Positions 8,342 through 17,766 of a stretch of 64,000 nt of DNA are shown here, one piece after another. Below the pieces are notes generated by a model that saw only the letters and a program-made list of their open reading frames with translations, ran no database searches and was not told the origin of the DNA. Origin of the DNA: Saccharofermentans sp. (lineage in GTDB: Bacteria; Bacillota; Clostridia; Saccharofermentanales; Saccharofermentanaceae); the NCBI GenBank assembly GCA_024403695.1, contig JAKSRI010000014.1:1-64000 (forward strand), in the 5' to 3' direction. How positions within the stretch are numbered: the first letter of the stretch is position 1; each line of letters opens with the position of its first letter. The position numbers and the translations under genes were made by a program.

Positions 8342-9244
8342 ATGAAAAAATCACTTATTAATGCAGTAGCACTTTCTGTAAGTGCAACGATGCTTCTTGG
8401 TATCGCTGGATGCTCTAAGAAGGATGCTAAGGATTCTGATTCCAAGTCAAAGCGTACTAAGACAGAGGAGACCGAGGATGTAAAAGAGACTGAAGAGTCT
8501 GTAGTAGAGACTTCGGAGGAAACAGAGCCAACTACTACTGAACCTACTTATGACATTATTGATCCGGATGAACAGGCTTCTGCTGAGTTTGATGAAGAGC
8601 AGATGAAGATAATCATTAACAATCGCTCTATGTGGGATTATGGTATGAAGGGGGATCTGGGAACTGGAAGATATGCAGTTACTGATCTTGATAACGATGG
8701 CAACTATGAGGTAATTGCTTCTTTGGCTGGCGGATCACTACTTAATACAGATTCCAATATGTATGAGGTTGATCCTGAGAATGATGCTCTTGTGCTTATC
8801 GGTGCATGGAACTGGAATGGTGAGACAGAAGATGATGTCGAACTCGACTGGTCCGATAGCCTTTATTACTGGGTGATTATGGATGGTAATTATGTTTATG
8901 CTATGCATAACTACATCAATCTTGGTAGGGACGGATCATTTGATAAAGTTTACCATGTAACATTTACTGAGGATGGTCTGACTGATGAATATAAAGGTGT
9001 AAAGAGATCTGGTGCTGTAGCTGAAGAAGATGGTGAGGTCAGTGATAGTATGGGTAATGAAGAGGATTTGAATTTCTTCGACAATATTTCTTTCAACAGG
9101 AATCTTCAGTACTATGATGATTGTGATTGCGCATATATTGAGTGGATCTCACTGGACGGTGGCTACGATTACAAGGATACGGATGTATATGACATGATGG
9201 TATTCAGCTGGGAAAACTTTAATTTGTTTGCTTCTTTAGGCTGA
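8342..9244 (+). CDS. Secreted lipoprotein of unknown function
   Basis: The ATG at 8342 follows a GGGAAAGGA site and starts a lipoprotein signal peptide (MKKSLINAVALSVS...) ending in the lipobox LGIAGC. It is preferred over an in-frame GTG at 8267 that would bury the signal. The 300-residue product has an acidic Glu/Thr-rich linker (about residues 30-75) typical of lipoproteins displayed outside the membrane. A soluble acidic domain follows, containing AVTDLDNDGNYEVIASLAGG, a DxDxDG-like calcium-loop or VCBS/FG-GAP-type motif. I recognise no enzyme. The terminator after the sigma gene separates it from that gene. Confidence 0.8.
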   Translation: MKKSLINAVALSVSATMLLGIAGCSKKDAKDSDSKSKRTKTEETEDVKETEESVVETSEETEPTTTEPTYDIIDPDEQASAEFDEEQMKIIINNRSMWDYGMKGDLGTGRYAVTDLDNDGNYEVIASLAGGSLLNTDSNMYEVDPENDALVLIGAWNWNGETEDDVELDWSDSLYYWVIMDGNYVYAMHNYINLGRDGSFDKVYHVTFTEDGLTDEYKGVKRSGAVAEEDGEVSDSMGNEEDLNFFDNISFNRNLQYYDDCDCAYIEWISLDGGYDYKDTDVYDMMVFSWENFNLFASLG

Positions 9245-9269
9245 TGTATAAATAATGTATTTTGAATAG

Positions 9270-9398
9270 TTGCCAAAAGTATTGCCATGGTTGCAGTGAT
9301 TTGGCAACTATTTTATTGCTTGTGGTAAATTTTGATATATTGCCATATTAGTTGCCATATTGAACAAGAAATGGCAACAAAACAAGTATTCATGGCAA
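9270..9398. repeat. TTGCCA/TGGCAA repeat cluster, copy A
   Basis: Seven perfect TTGCCA or TGGCAA hexamers lie in 129 bases (9270, 9282, 9302, 9340, 9352, 9372, 9393) between the lipoprotein stop and the tRNA-Lys terminator. They include a 28-base inverted repeat, GTTGCCAT-N12-ATGGCAAC, at 9351-9378. The same element with the same 12-base loop length occurs at 13950-13977. No gene is supported in 9245-9420. Confidence 0.7.
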
Positions 9399-9422
9399 CA
9401 AGAGAGCAAAACAAATTCAAAA

Positions 9423-9452
9423 TAAAAAAGCCTGCAACTCATGCAGGCTTTG
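9423..9452 (-). terminator. Terminator of the His-Gln-Lys tRNA unit
   Basis: On the minus strand AAGCCTGCA pairs with TGCAGGCTT and is followed by a T run, just downstream of tRNA-Lys. Confidence 0.85.
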
Positions 9453-9462
9453 GAGTATCTAT

Positions 9463-9538
9463 TGGTGACCCATTGGGGGTTCGAACCCCAGGCCCCTTGA
9501 TTAAAAGTCAAGTGCTCTACCGACTGAGCTAATGGATC
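9463..9538 (-). tRNA. tRNA-Lys (anticodon TTT)
   Basis: A 76-base cloverleaf. The acceptor GATCCAT pairs with ATGGGTC, the D-arm is GCTCAGTCGGTAGAGC, and the anticodon loop ACTTTTAA carries TTT. The T-arm has GGTTCGAACC, and CCA is encoded. It is the last gene of the His-Gln-Lys cluster. Confidence 0.96.
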
Positions 9539-9545
9539 ATAATAA

Positions 9546-9619
9546 TGGCTGGGGTGGGAGGAATCGAACCGCCACTGCGGGAGTCAAAGACCCGTGCCCT
9601 ACCACTAGGCGACACCCCA
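9546..9619 (-). tRNA. tRNA-Gln (anticodon TTG)
   Basis: A 74-base cloverleaf with acceptor TGGGGTG/CACCCCA. The anticodon loop CTTTGAC carries TTG, the T-loop is GGTTCGATTCC, and CCA is encoded. Confidence 0.96.
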
Positions 9620-9644
9620 ATGACGATAAGCAAAGGGTAAAAGT

Positions 9645-9722
9645 TGGGGTGGGATATGGGATTCGAACCCATGACTTCCAGTGCCACAAACTGGCGCTCT
9701 AACCAACTGAACTAATCCCACC
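9645..9722 (-). tRNA. tRNA-His (anticodon GTG)
   Basis: The anticodon loop TTGTGGC carries GTG. The gene encodes the extra 5' G(-1) opposite C73 that identifies histidine tRNAs, the acceptor is GTGGGAT/ATCCCAC, and CCA is encoded. It is the first gene of the cluster after its promoter. Confidence 0.96.
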
Positions 9723-9753
9723 ATGTATAGCGTTTACCGCTCAGCGCCCTAAG

Positions 9754-9782
9754 ATTATATAAATAAGGGGACACAAAGTCAA
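9754..9782 (-). promoter_or_regulatory. Promoter of tRNA-His-Gln-Lys
   Basis: On the minus strand TTGACT, a 17-base spacer and TATAAT stand about 32 bases before tRNA-His. The GC-rich discriminator after the -10 (GGGCGC) is typical of stable-RNA promoters under stringent control. Confidence 0.85.
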
Positions 9783-9822
9783 GAAATAATTTGTGGCATA
9801 ACAAGAATATATATTGAAGGAA

Positions 9823-9857
9823 TAAAAAAAGAGAACCGACAATGTCGATTCTCTTAT
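9823..9857 (-). terminator. Terminator of the Gly-Arg tRNA unit
   Basis: On the minus strand AGAGAATCGAC pairs with GTCGGTTCTCT and is followed by seven T residues. It separates tRNA-Arg from the next tRNA promoter. Confidence 0.88.
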
Positions 9858-9866
9858 AATTGCTAT

Positions 9867-9943
9867 TGGTGAGCCATGGGGGACTCGAACCTCCGGCCCA
9901 CAGCTTAGAAGGCTGTTGCTCTATCCAGCTGAGCTAATGACCC
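9867..9943 (-). tRNA. tRNA-Arg (anticodon TCT)
   Basis: A 77-base cloverleaf with acceptor GGGTCAT/ATGGCTC. The anticodon loop CTTCTAA carries TCT, the T-loop is GGTTCGAGTCC, and CCA is encoded. Confidence 0.96.
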
Positions 9944-9951
9944 AAAAATAG

Positions 9952-10025
<74 letters not shown>

Positions 10026-10054
10026 ATAATGAGCTTGTTCTCAAGCGCCTAATA

Positions 10055-10083
10055 ATTATGCAAAACAAGCTCTAATTTGTCAA
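10055..10083 (-). promoter_or_regulatory. Promoter of tRNA-Gly-Arg
   Basis: On the minus strand TTGACA, a 17-base spacer and CATAAT are followed by an AGGCGC discriminator like that of the neighbouring tRNA promoter. An inverted repeat, GAGCTTGTT / AACAAGCTC (10031-10039 and 10064-10072), straddles the -10. Confidence 0.85.
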
Positions 10084-10092
10084 TACTTATTT

Positions 10093-10551
10093 TTAAACCG
10101 GATTATCAACAACGTAAGTAGAATTTGCTGTGATATAGAAACCGTCCTGTGTCTTGTACCACTGCTCGTTTGAAGAGTTTGTAGCAACACCGTCTACGAT
10201 AACCTTCTGGTTTCTTGTGAGTACTCCAACCTGGTCATAAGAAGAGCCTGGACCAGATCTAACAGGGAGGGACTCATTAACGTTAGCATACTTAATTGTT
10301 GGATCCATTGGAGTAACTGTCCATGTTACTTCGTTTGGATTTGTCATTGGACCTGACAATGTAGGAAGAGCTGCTGCCTGTGGAGGCTGTGTTGTCTGTG
10401 TAGCAGAAGAACCTGCTGTCTCCTCAACTGATGGCTTGGACTCGTCCTTATTCTTTTCCTTATCCTTCTTCTTACCGCATGCACCAAGGGAAAGAAGAGT
10501 TGCTGTACAAAGTGATATAGCGATGATTTTCTTAATCTTAGTATTCTTCAA
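10093..10551 (-). CDS. SH3-domain lipoprotein
   Basis: The product has a lipoprotein signal with lipobox LSLGAC and a Lys/Glu then Ser/Thr/Pro-rich linker (about residues 30-80). A C-terminal bacterial SH3 domain follows (about 95-150, containing NVNESLPVRSGPGSSYDQVG and EQWYKTQDGFYI). Such domains usually bind peptidoglycan, so an envelope location is likely. I prefer the TTG start at 10551 because GGAGG stands 8 bases before it. The ATG at 10566 would place that GGAGG inside the gene and has no ribosome site of its own. With TTG the protein has 152 residues and starts KNTKIKK. The tRNA-Gly promoter overlaps its 3' end region. Confidence 0.82.
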   Translation of the reverse strand: MKNTKIKKIIAISLCTATLLSLGACGKKKDKEKNKDESKPSVEETAGSSATQTTQPPQAAALPTLSGPMTNPNEVTWTVTPMDPTIKYANVNESLPVRSGPGSSYDQVGVLTRNQKVIVDGVATNSSNEQWYKTQDGFYITANSTYVVDNPV

Positions 10552-10634
10552 AGCCTTGTCCTCCATTAGACATTCATAATATTCAATTTTATTATCTCAT
10601 ATTAATTAGAAAAAATAGTGTTTTTTTATGTTAA

Positions 10635-11216
10635 TTATTTTACATTAAGCTTATAGAAGGACAAATGATCACGCCATTTGCCATTAATATGCATATAAGA
10701 ATAGCGAATTCCTTCCTGCTTGAAGCCGCATCTCTTAATAGTAGCGATAGATTTCTCGTTCTCAGGAAGAATGAATGCCTCTATTCGGTGAAGCCCAAGA
10801 GTTTCCATAAGAAGGGAAGTGGCGCCGTCAATTGCTTCCTGCATGTAGCCATTACCAGTCATTTTCTCATCGAGGTGATAACCTATGGCGCAACTCATCA
10901 TGCCGCCATAAGCAAAATTGAAGAAAGATAAACGTCCCACAATTACATCGGGTTGATCTTTCAAAGTAATCCACAAAGGAAAAAGGAAGCCGCGCTTAAA
11001 CTCCTTAAGGTCATACTTTATATATTCTTTCTGAGTTGCCTTGGTAAAATAACTCTCATTATGAGTCTGAGCCCACTTGGCATGGAATTTGCGGTTGCGC
11101 TTAAAATAGTCGGTAACGTCACCGGCTTTCTGTGGGCGAAATATGCTTAATCTAAGACGGTCTGTCTCCATCGCCCAGGCTTCATATGAATATTGTCTGT
11201 CAGCTAATTTGTACAT
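10635..11216 (-). CDS. GNAT-family N-acetyltransferase (RimJ/RimL type)
   Basis: This 193-residue protein has the RimJ/RimL-type GNAT layout. METDRLRLSIFRP lies near the start, VIVGRLSFFNF is the beta4 strand, AIGYHLDEKMTGNGYMQEA is the acetyl-CoA loop region, and LHRIEAFILPENEKSIATI precedes KRCGFKQEG. It would transfer acetyl from acetyl-CoA to a protein N-terminus or a small amine. The exact substrate cannot be read from the sequence. No strong ribosome site precedes the ATG at 11216. It is divergent from tRNA-Leu. Confidence 0.88.
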   Translation of the reverse strand: MYKLADRQYSYEAWAMETDRLRLSIFRPQKAGDVTDYFKRNRKFHAKWAQTHNESYFTKATQKEYIKYDLKEFKRGFLFPLWITLKDQPDVIVGRLSFFNFAYGGMMSCAIGYHLDEKMTGNGYMQEAIDGATSLLMETLGLHRIEAFILPENEKSIATIKRCGFKQEGIRYSYMHINGKWRDHLSFYKLNVK

Positions 11217-11261
11217 AAATATATTATTGCAGAAAAAATTTTATTTTCCATAAAAATCTGC

Positions 11262-11290
11262 TTGACATATTCTGCACTTACTAATATAAT
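11262..11290 (+). promoter_or_regulatory. Promoter of tRNA-Leu
   Basis: A perfect sigma-A promoter: TTGACA, a 17-base spacer and TATAAT, about 30 bases before the tRNA. Confidence 0.9.
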
Positions 11291-11320
11291 TCTTTTCGTT
11301 GCCAAGATAACACAAGGCAT

Positions 11321-11405
<85 letters not shown>

Positions 11406-11407
11406 AC

Positions 11408-11439
11408 AGGACTGTTGCTCACGCAGCAGTCCTTTTTTT
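11408..11439 (+). terminator. Terminator after tRNA-Leu
   Basis: AGGACTGTTGC pairs with GCAGCAGTCCT around a short loop, then seven T residues. The next gene starts 18 bases later with no visible promoter of its own. Confidence 0.85.
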
Positions 11440-11456
11440 ATACCCAGGAGAACACC

Positions 11457-12245
11457 ATGTACGAAGTTATAAGAAGCAAAGACAATCAGAAGGTCAAGAG
11501 ACTAACTGCACTTCATGACAGACGTAAGGCCAGCAAAGAAGGTCTTGTGTTTATTGAAGGTGTTCGTCTTTGTGAGGATGCGCTCAAATCACAGTGTGTT
11601 CCTTCCATGGTGTGTGTGTCTGAGAAGCAGGTTTCTTTCCTTGATAAGTATGCTGATGCTTTCGAGCACGCGGAGAAGGTGGTTGTCTCCCAGGAATGCT
11701 TTGCTAAGATTTGCTCCACGGTTAATCCGCAGGGAGTGGCTATGGTGGTTCAGGAACCAGACCTTGGCGCAGAGATTCCATTTCGCGACAACGGTAACGA
11801 CATTTATGTTGTGCTGGAGGCCCTTCAGGATCCTGGTAATATGGGCACCATTATTAGACTGGCGGATGCTCTGGATTTTACTGCGGTGGTTATGACCAGT
11901 GGCTGTGTTGACCCTTATAACGAGAAGGTTCTGCGTTCATCCATGGGTTCCGTGTGGCATGTGCCTCTAATTAAAGTGGATGACGCCCGTGAGGCACTGG
12001 ACTTTTTCGCGGCGAAAGCGGTGACTACCATGGCAATGGAACTTAACGGCGAGATCCTCACGACAGATGTGGTGAGAACTCCAGCGGCATATTTTATCGG
12101 CAACGAGGGTAATGGTCTCACGTCCGAAACTATTAACAGCTGCGACCTGAAGGTAAAAATTCCTATGCCGGGTAAGGCGGAGTCACTTAATGCCGCATCA
12201 GCTGCTTCAATTATGGGTTACACACTTCATTGTGCAAGAAAGTAA
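11457..12245 (+). CDS. TrmH/SpoU-family RNA 2'-O-methyltransferase
   Basis: SpoU-family enzymes use S-adenosylmethionine to methylate a ribose 2'-OH in rRNA or tRNA. The 262-residue protein has an N-terminal substrate-binding domain (MYEVIRSKDNQKVKRLTAL, VFIEGVRLCEDAL) and the knotted SPOUT domain. The three SpoU motifs are present: LQDPGNMGTIIRLADAL, FIGNEGNGLTSE and IPMPGKAESLNAASAASI. The ATG at 11457 follows CAGGAG. The layout fits 23S rRNA methyltransferases such as RlmB or TsnR-like proteins, but the exact target is not known. The tRNA-Leu terminator is just upstream, so expression may rely on readthrough. Confidence 0.9.
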   Translation: MYEVIRSKDNQKVKRLTALHDRRKASKEGLVFIEGVRLCEDALKSQCVPSMVCVSEKQVSFLDKYADAFEHAEKVVVSQECFAKICSTVNPQGVAMVVQEPDLGAEIPFRDNGNDIYVVLEALQDPGNMGTIIRLADALDFTAVVMTSGCVDPYNEKVLRSSMGSVWHVPLIKVDDAREALDFFAAKAVTTMAMELNGEILTTDVVRTPAAYFIGNEGNGLTSETINSCDLKVKIPMPGKAESLNAASAASIMGYTLHCARK

Positions 12246-12338
12246 GTTGAAATATTCATTTTTAAACTGTATTTCTTATATTTGAATTATATTTTCTTGT
12301 GCAAAATGAATATTTTGTGCGTAGAACTTTCATAAAAA

Positions 12339-12366
12339 TTGACAAATGTTTATTTAAATATATAAT
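12339..12366 (+). promoter_or_regulatory. Promoter of citrate synthase
   Basis: TTGACA, a 16-base spacer and TATAAT, 43 bases before the start codon. An inverted repeat (AATATTCATTTT at 12251-12262, AAAATGAATATT at 12303-12314) lies upstream and could be an operator. Confidence 0.8.
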
Positions 12367-12409
12367 CTTCTAATGTATGGAAAATGAATAATAGAAAAGG
12401 GTAATTAGT

Positions 12410-13780
12410 ATGAGTGAAAACAACGATAACGTAATGGTTAGAAAGATTTCTAATGCTGTTGCTAACAGAGGAAGAATCGATCCAGCTTTATATGGAAAAT
12501 ATAACGTTAAAAGAGGTCTCCGTAACAATGATGGTACAGGTGTACTCGTAGGTCTTACTGAGGTTGGTGAGGTAATGAGTTACATCGTGGACGATGCTGA
12601 GCGTGTACCTGTAGAAGGTAAGCTTTTCTATCGTGGTTACGAAGTTTCTGATCTTGTAAAGGGTTTCTATGGTAAGAGATTCGGTTTTGAGGAGGTTTCA
12701 TTCCTTCTTTTGACTGGTGAGCTCCCAACAGAGGCAGAACTTGCTGAATATAAGGCTCTCCTTGCTGAGAAGAGACCACTTCCATGGGGCTTTACAGAGG
12801 ATATGATCCTTAAGGCACCATCTCCAGATGTTATGAACAAGCTCGCACGAAGCGTTCTTGCTCTCTATTCTTATGATGAGAATCCAGATTCTACAGATCT
12901 TAACAATGTAATCAGACAGTGTATCGAGCTTATCGCTAGATTCCCAGTTCTTATTGCATATGGTTATATGGCAAGAAGACACTATGTAGAGCACCAGAGC
13001 TTGTTTATCCATGAGCCAAAGCCTGAGTACACTACAGCTGAGAACTTTCTCCACCTCATTAGACCAGATGGACAGTTCACAGAGCTCGAGGCAAGAGTTC
13101 TTGACCTCGCACTTTGTCTCCACGCTGAGCACGGTGGTGGTAACAACTCATCTTTCGTAACACATACAGTAGCTTCTACTGGTTCTGATACATATTCTGT
13201 AATCGCAGCTGCAGTTGGTTCACTTAAGGGTCCTCAGCACGGTGGTGCTTCTAATAAGGCATTTGCAATGATGAAGGATCTTCAGGAGAATGTTTCTGAC
13301 TGGACTGATGACCAGCAGATTAAGGCTTATCTTACTAAGATTCTTAAGAAGGAAGCATACGATAAGTCAGGTCTTATCTACGGTATCGGACATGCTGTAT
13401 ATACACTTTCCGATCCACGTACAAAGCTTCTTACTAAGTACGCACATGACCTCTCTGTAGAGTGTGGTAAGGAAGACCTTTATAACCTCTATCTTTCTGT
13501 TGAGCGTTTGGCTCCAGAAGTATTCCATGAGGTTAAGAAGAATGACAAGATTGTCTGCGCTAACGTAGACTTCTTCGCTGGTCTTATCTACTCCATGCTC
13601 GGTATTCCTACAGAGCTCTTTACACCAATCTTCGCATGCGCTCGTATCGCTGGCTGGTCAGCTCACAGAATCGAGGAGCTTGTATCTGGCGGAAGAATCA
13701 TGCGTCCTGCATTCAAGTCTGTTAAGAAGAGAAGACCATACGATGATTTTGATTCACGTAAGGATATTCTTGATATCTGA
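12410..13780 (+). CDS. gltA: Citrate synthase
   Basis: This enzyme condenses oxaloacetate and acetyl-CoA to citrate, supplying 2-oxoglutarate and glutamate in anaerobes. The 456-residue protein has the family signatures LHAEHGGGNNSSF, the catalytic-histidine segments GPQHGGASNKAF and GIGHAVYTLSDPR, and the catalytic aspartate region NVDFFAGLIY. It ends with an arginine-rich tail. The N-terminal extension (about 50 residues before YIVDDAERVPVEGKL) is usual in clostridial Si-type enzymes. AAAGGG lies upstream of the ATG. It stands alone between its own promoter and a terminator. Confidence 0.95.
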   Translation: MSENNDNVMVRKISNAVANRGRIDPALYGKYNVKRGLRNNDGTGVLVGLTEVGEVMSYIVDDAERVPVEGKLFYRGYEVSDLVKGFYGKRFGFEEVSFLLLTGELPTEAELAEYKALLAEKRPLPWGFTEDMILKAPSPDVMNKLARSVLALYSYDENPDSTDLNNVIRQCIELIARFPVLIAYGYMARRHYVEHQSLFIHEPKPEYTTAENFLHLIRPDGQFTELEARVLDLALCLHAEHGGGNNSSFVTHTVASTGSDTYSVIAAAVGSLKGPQHGGASNKAFAMMKDLQENVSDWTDDQQIKAYLTKILKKEAYDKSGLIYGIGHAVYTLSDPRTKLLTKYAHDLSVECGKEDLYNLYLSVERLAPEVFHEVKKNDKIVCANVDFFAGLIYSMLGIPTELFTPIFACARIAGWSAHRIEELVSGGRIMRPAFKSVKKRRPYDDFDSRKDILDI

Positions 13781-13806
13781 TTTGTTAGAATTTATTTGAA
13801 ATTTTA

Positions 13807-13841
13807 AAAGTAGCTTCGGTTGGATTCGAAGCTACTTTTTT
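13807..13841 (+). terminator. Terminator after citrate synthase
   Basis: AAAGTAGCTTCG pairs perfectly with CGAAGCTACTTT around an 8-base loop, followed by T residues. Confidence 0.9.
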
Positions 13842-13880
13842 ATTGCGGTTGATCACGAGTTGACAGAATTTCGCAAAAAG

Positions 13881-13988
13881 TTGCCAGATATGGCTTTAAC
13901 TGACAACAAGAATGGCAATATTTTTAAATTTGCCATTCTATGTTGAAAAGTTGCCATTTTCATCAAAATATGGCAACTCCTATGGCAA
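13881..13988. repeat. TTGCCA/TGGCAA repeat cluster, copy B
   Basis: Six perfect TTGCCA or TGGCAA hexamers (13881, 13913, 13930, 13951, 13971, 13983) fill the gap between two convergent genes. They include GTTGCCAT-N12-ATGGCAAC at 13950-13977, the same element as at 9351-9378, and AATGGCAA-N11-TTGCCATT at 13911-13937. No gene is supported in 13842-14002. Confidence 0.7.
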
Positions 13989-14002
13989 CCAACTAGGCAA
14001 CA

Positions 14003-15505
<1,503 letters not shown>

Positions 15506-15605
15506 TCATAATACATAAAGTGCGACTTTGTTAAAATAATTGCAAATCTTTTCAAAATGTGGCGTAAAATTATGAATTTAATGTAAAAATAGCAAGTTCT
15601 GTGTG

Positions 15606-15620
15606 TTGCAAGCGCTGTAT
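15606..15620. promoter_or_regulatory. LacI-type / cre-like operator candidate
   Basis: TTGCAAGCGCTGTAT in the divergent GH51-GH120 intergenic region resembles LacI-family operators (centre AAGCGCT) and the first half of a CcpA cre site. It sits 42 bases before the GH120 start and could give substrate or catabolite control. Confidence 0.4.
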
Positions 15621-15661
15621 TAATAGTAATATCAAAATCGATAATTACATAAAGGACGGAT

Positions 15662-17650
15662 ATGACTATGATTTATCACGTTAGTGCTTTAACAGGTAAG
15701 GATTATAACGAGGGTACTCAGCAGAGTCCATTTAAGACTATTTCTCATGCGGCGAAGCTTGCTATGCCGGGTGATACAGTTATTGTTCACGAAGGTGAGT
15801 ATAGAGAATGGGTAAGCCCTGAGAATTCTGGTATTAATGAGCAGTCTAGAATCACATATATCGCTGCTGATGGTGAGCGCCCTGTAATTAAGGGATCAGA
15901 GAGAATCACAACATGGGAAAATGTCGAGGGTAATGTATGGAAGGTTGTTCTTCCTAATAGTTTCTTTAATGGCTTTAATCCATACGAAGAGAAGCTGGAG
16001 GGTGACTGGTTTATCTATCCTGACGCGACTAAGGAGCCACATGAGGAAGATGGCGTTCTTATGGATTTTGATCTCCATTTGGGTGACGTATATATGAATG
16101 GCAAGTCCTTTTATGAGGCTGGCCGCTATAAGGATCTTATCGAGCCAAAGAGAAGAGAAACAGGTGTGGCACCTCCTTGGACTAATGTACCAGAGCCACT
16201 TCTTCATCCAGAGGACTCTGTATATCAGTGGTTTGCTGAACTCGATTATGATGCGGATACAACAACTATTTTTGCTAACTTCCAGGGTGCAAATCCTAAT
16301 GAAGAGTTAACTGAGATTAATGTGAGAAGAAGCTGTTTCTTCCCACGCAGAACTGGCCGTAACTACATCACTGTAAGCGGTTTTGAGATGTGTCAGGCAG
16401 CGTGCCCATGGACACCTCCAACTGCTGATCAGCCAGGACTTCTTGGTGCTAATTGGAGTAAGGGCTGGATTATCGAGAATAACGATATTCACGACGCCAA
16501 GTGCTCCGCGATTTCTATCGGTAAGGAAGAGTCCACAGGTCACAACATGTGCACTAGAACACAGCGTAAACCAGGCTATCAGTATCAGATGGAAGCTGTG
16601 TTCAGAGCTCGTCGCCAGGGGTGGGATAGAGAGACAATCGGTTCTCACATCATTAGAAACAATGTGATTCACGACTGCGGTCAGAACGGCGTTGTTGGCC
16701 ACATGGGATGCATTTTCTCCACCATCGAGAATAACCTCATCTATAACATCGCAGTTAAGCATGAGTTCTTCGGATACGAGATTGCTGGCATTAAGCTTCA
16801 CGCAGCAATTGACGTGGAGATTAAGAATAACAACATCCACAATAGTGCCCTTGGTATTTGGCTTGACTGGCAGGCACAGGGCGCGCACATCCATCGTAAT
16901 TTGCTTTACGGCAACGACCGTGACCTCATGATTGAGGTAACACATGGCCCTTACCTCGTAGAGAATAATATCTTTGGTTCTGAGTATAATTTCGACAACG
17001 TTGCCCAGGGTGGTGCTTACGTAAACAACCTCTGCGCAGGCATCATGAGAAGAATCGAGTGCCGCGACAGAAGCACACCTTATCATTTCCCACACAGTGC
17101 GGAAGTGGCTGGTTGCACTATCGTTTATGGTGGTGATGACAGACTTTACAATAACATCTTCATCGGCGAAAGCAGCGCCATCGCTGACGACTGCAGCTGC
17201 GGCACGGCGGGTTATGACAAGCACCCACTGGGATGGGAAGAGTATGCGGCTCTCATCAAGGAAGGTGGTAACTCCGACCACGAGAAGTTCCAGGATACTC
17301 CACAGGCGGTTTACATCGACGGAAATGCTTATGTTAAGAACGCCCCTGCCTATACGAAAGAGGTTAATAACTTTGTGTCTGGCATGGACCCAGAGTTCAA
17401 GATTGTGGAGAAAGAGGACGGCACTTACGTGGAGCTTTCAGTAGATGGTGCAATGCTTGATGTTAAGACATCTATCTGGGGTACAAGTAACCTTGGTAGT
17501 CCAAGACTTACAGAGGGTCTCTACGAGGACAAGAACTGCATGCCATATGTGCTTGATGAGGACTATGCTGGTAATAAGCGCGGTAGTAATCCTAAGGTCG
17601 GTCCATGGGAGAATCTTAAGCCAGGTAAAAACGTTATTAAGGTTTGGTGA
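15662..17650 (+). CDS. xylC: Beta-xylosidase, GH120 (parallel beta-helix)
   Basis: GH120 beta-xylosidases release xylose from xylo-oligosaccharides. They are unusual in having a right-handed parallel beta-helix fold. From memory of Thermoanaerobacterium XylC, this 662-residue protein matches along its length: YHV near the start, AMPGDTVIVHEGEYREWV, INVRRSCFFPRRTGRNYITV, ADQPGLLGANWSKGWIIE, AGIKLHAAIDVEI and a final NVIKVW. The XylC catalytic Asp and Glu correspond to Asp402 in IWLDWQAQG and Glu425 in DLMIEVTHGPYLV. There is no signal peptide, so it is cytoplasmic. The start could be ATG 15662 or 15668; AAAGGA lies 5 to 11 bases upstream. Generic annotation would call it only a right-handed beta-helix protein. 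Confidence 0.88.
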   Translation: MTMIYHVSALTGKDYNEGTQQSPFKTISHAAKLAMPGDTVIVHEGEYREWVSPENSGINEQSRITYIAADGERPVIKGSERITTWENVEGNVWKVVLPNSFFNGFNPYEEKLEGDWFIYPDATKEPHEEDGVLMDFDLHLGDVYMNGKSFYEAGRYKDLIEPKRRETGVAPPWTNVPEPLLHPEDSVYQWFAELDYDADTTTIFANFQGANPNEELTEINVRRSCFFPRRTGRNYITVSGFEMCQAACPWTPPTADQPGLLGANWSKGWIIENNDIHDAKCSAISIGKEESTGHNMCTRTQRKPGYQYQMEAVFRARRQGWDRETIGSHIIRNNVIHDCGQNGVVGHMGCIFSTIENNLIYNIAVKHEFFGYEIAGIKLHAAIDVEIKNNNIHNSALGIWLDWQAQGAHIHRNLLYGNDRDLMIEVTHGPYLVENNIFGSEYNFDNVAQGGAYVNNLCAGIMRRIECRDRSTPYHFPHSAEVAGCTIVYGGDDRLYNNIFIGESSAIADDCSCGTAGYDKHPLGWEEYAALIKEGGNSDHEKFQDTPQAVYIDGNAYVKNAPAYTKEVNNFVSGMDPEFKIVEKEDGTYVELSVDGAMLDVKTSIWGTSNLGSPRLTEGLYEDKNCMPYVLDEDYAGNKRGSNPKVGPWENLKPGKNVIKVW

Positions 17651-17678
17651 TTCTAAATGTAAATAGATTTTTAAAAAG

Positions 17679-17700
17679 CGGGCTTTAGGGCCCGTTTTTT
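17679..17700 (+). terminator. Terminator after GH120
   Basis: CGGGC pairs with GCCCG around TTTAGG, followed by six T residues. A TATAAT at 17724-17729 lies just beyond it and may be the -10 of the next gene. Confidence 0.8.
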
Positions 17701-17766
17701 ATGCATTATAAAATTAGCTCTGTTATAATTAGTGCTGGTAACATATTTGTAACATGGGGAGTAAAT

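Noticed and set aside
9270..9398. TTGCCA repeats as a CRISPR array
   Set aside because: The copies are six to eight bases, irregularly spaced and in both orientations; no cas gene is present.
9332..9532. Short open frames over the tRNA-Lys region
   Set aside because: They cross the repeat cluster and the tRNA gene; no ribosome site or conserved protein.
16307..17281. Open frame of 324 codons on the minus strand
   Set aside because: It is antisense to the GH120 gene, whose conserved catalytic motifs fix the real frame.
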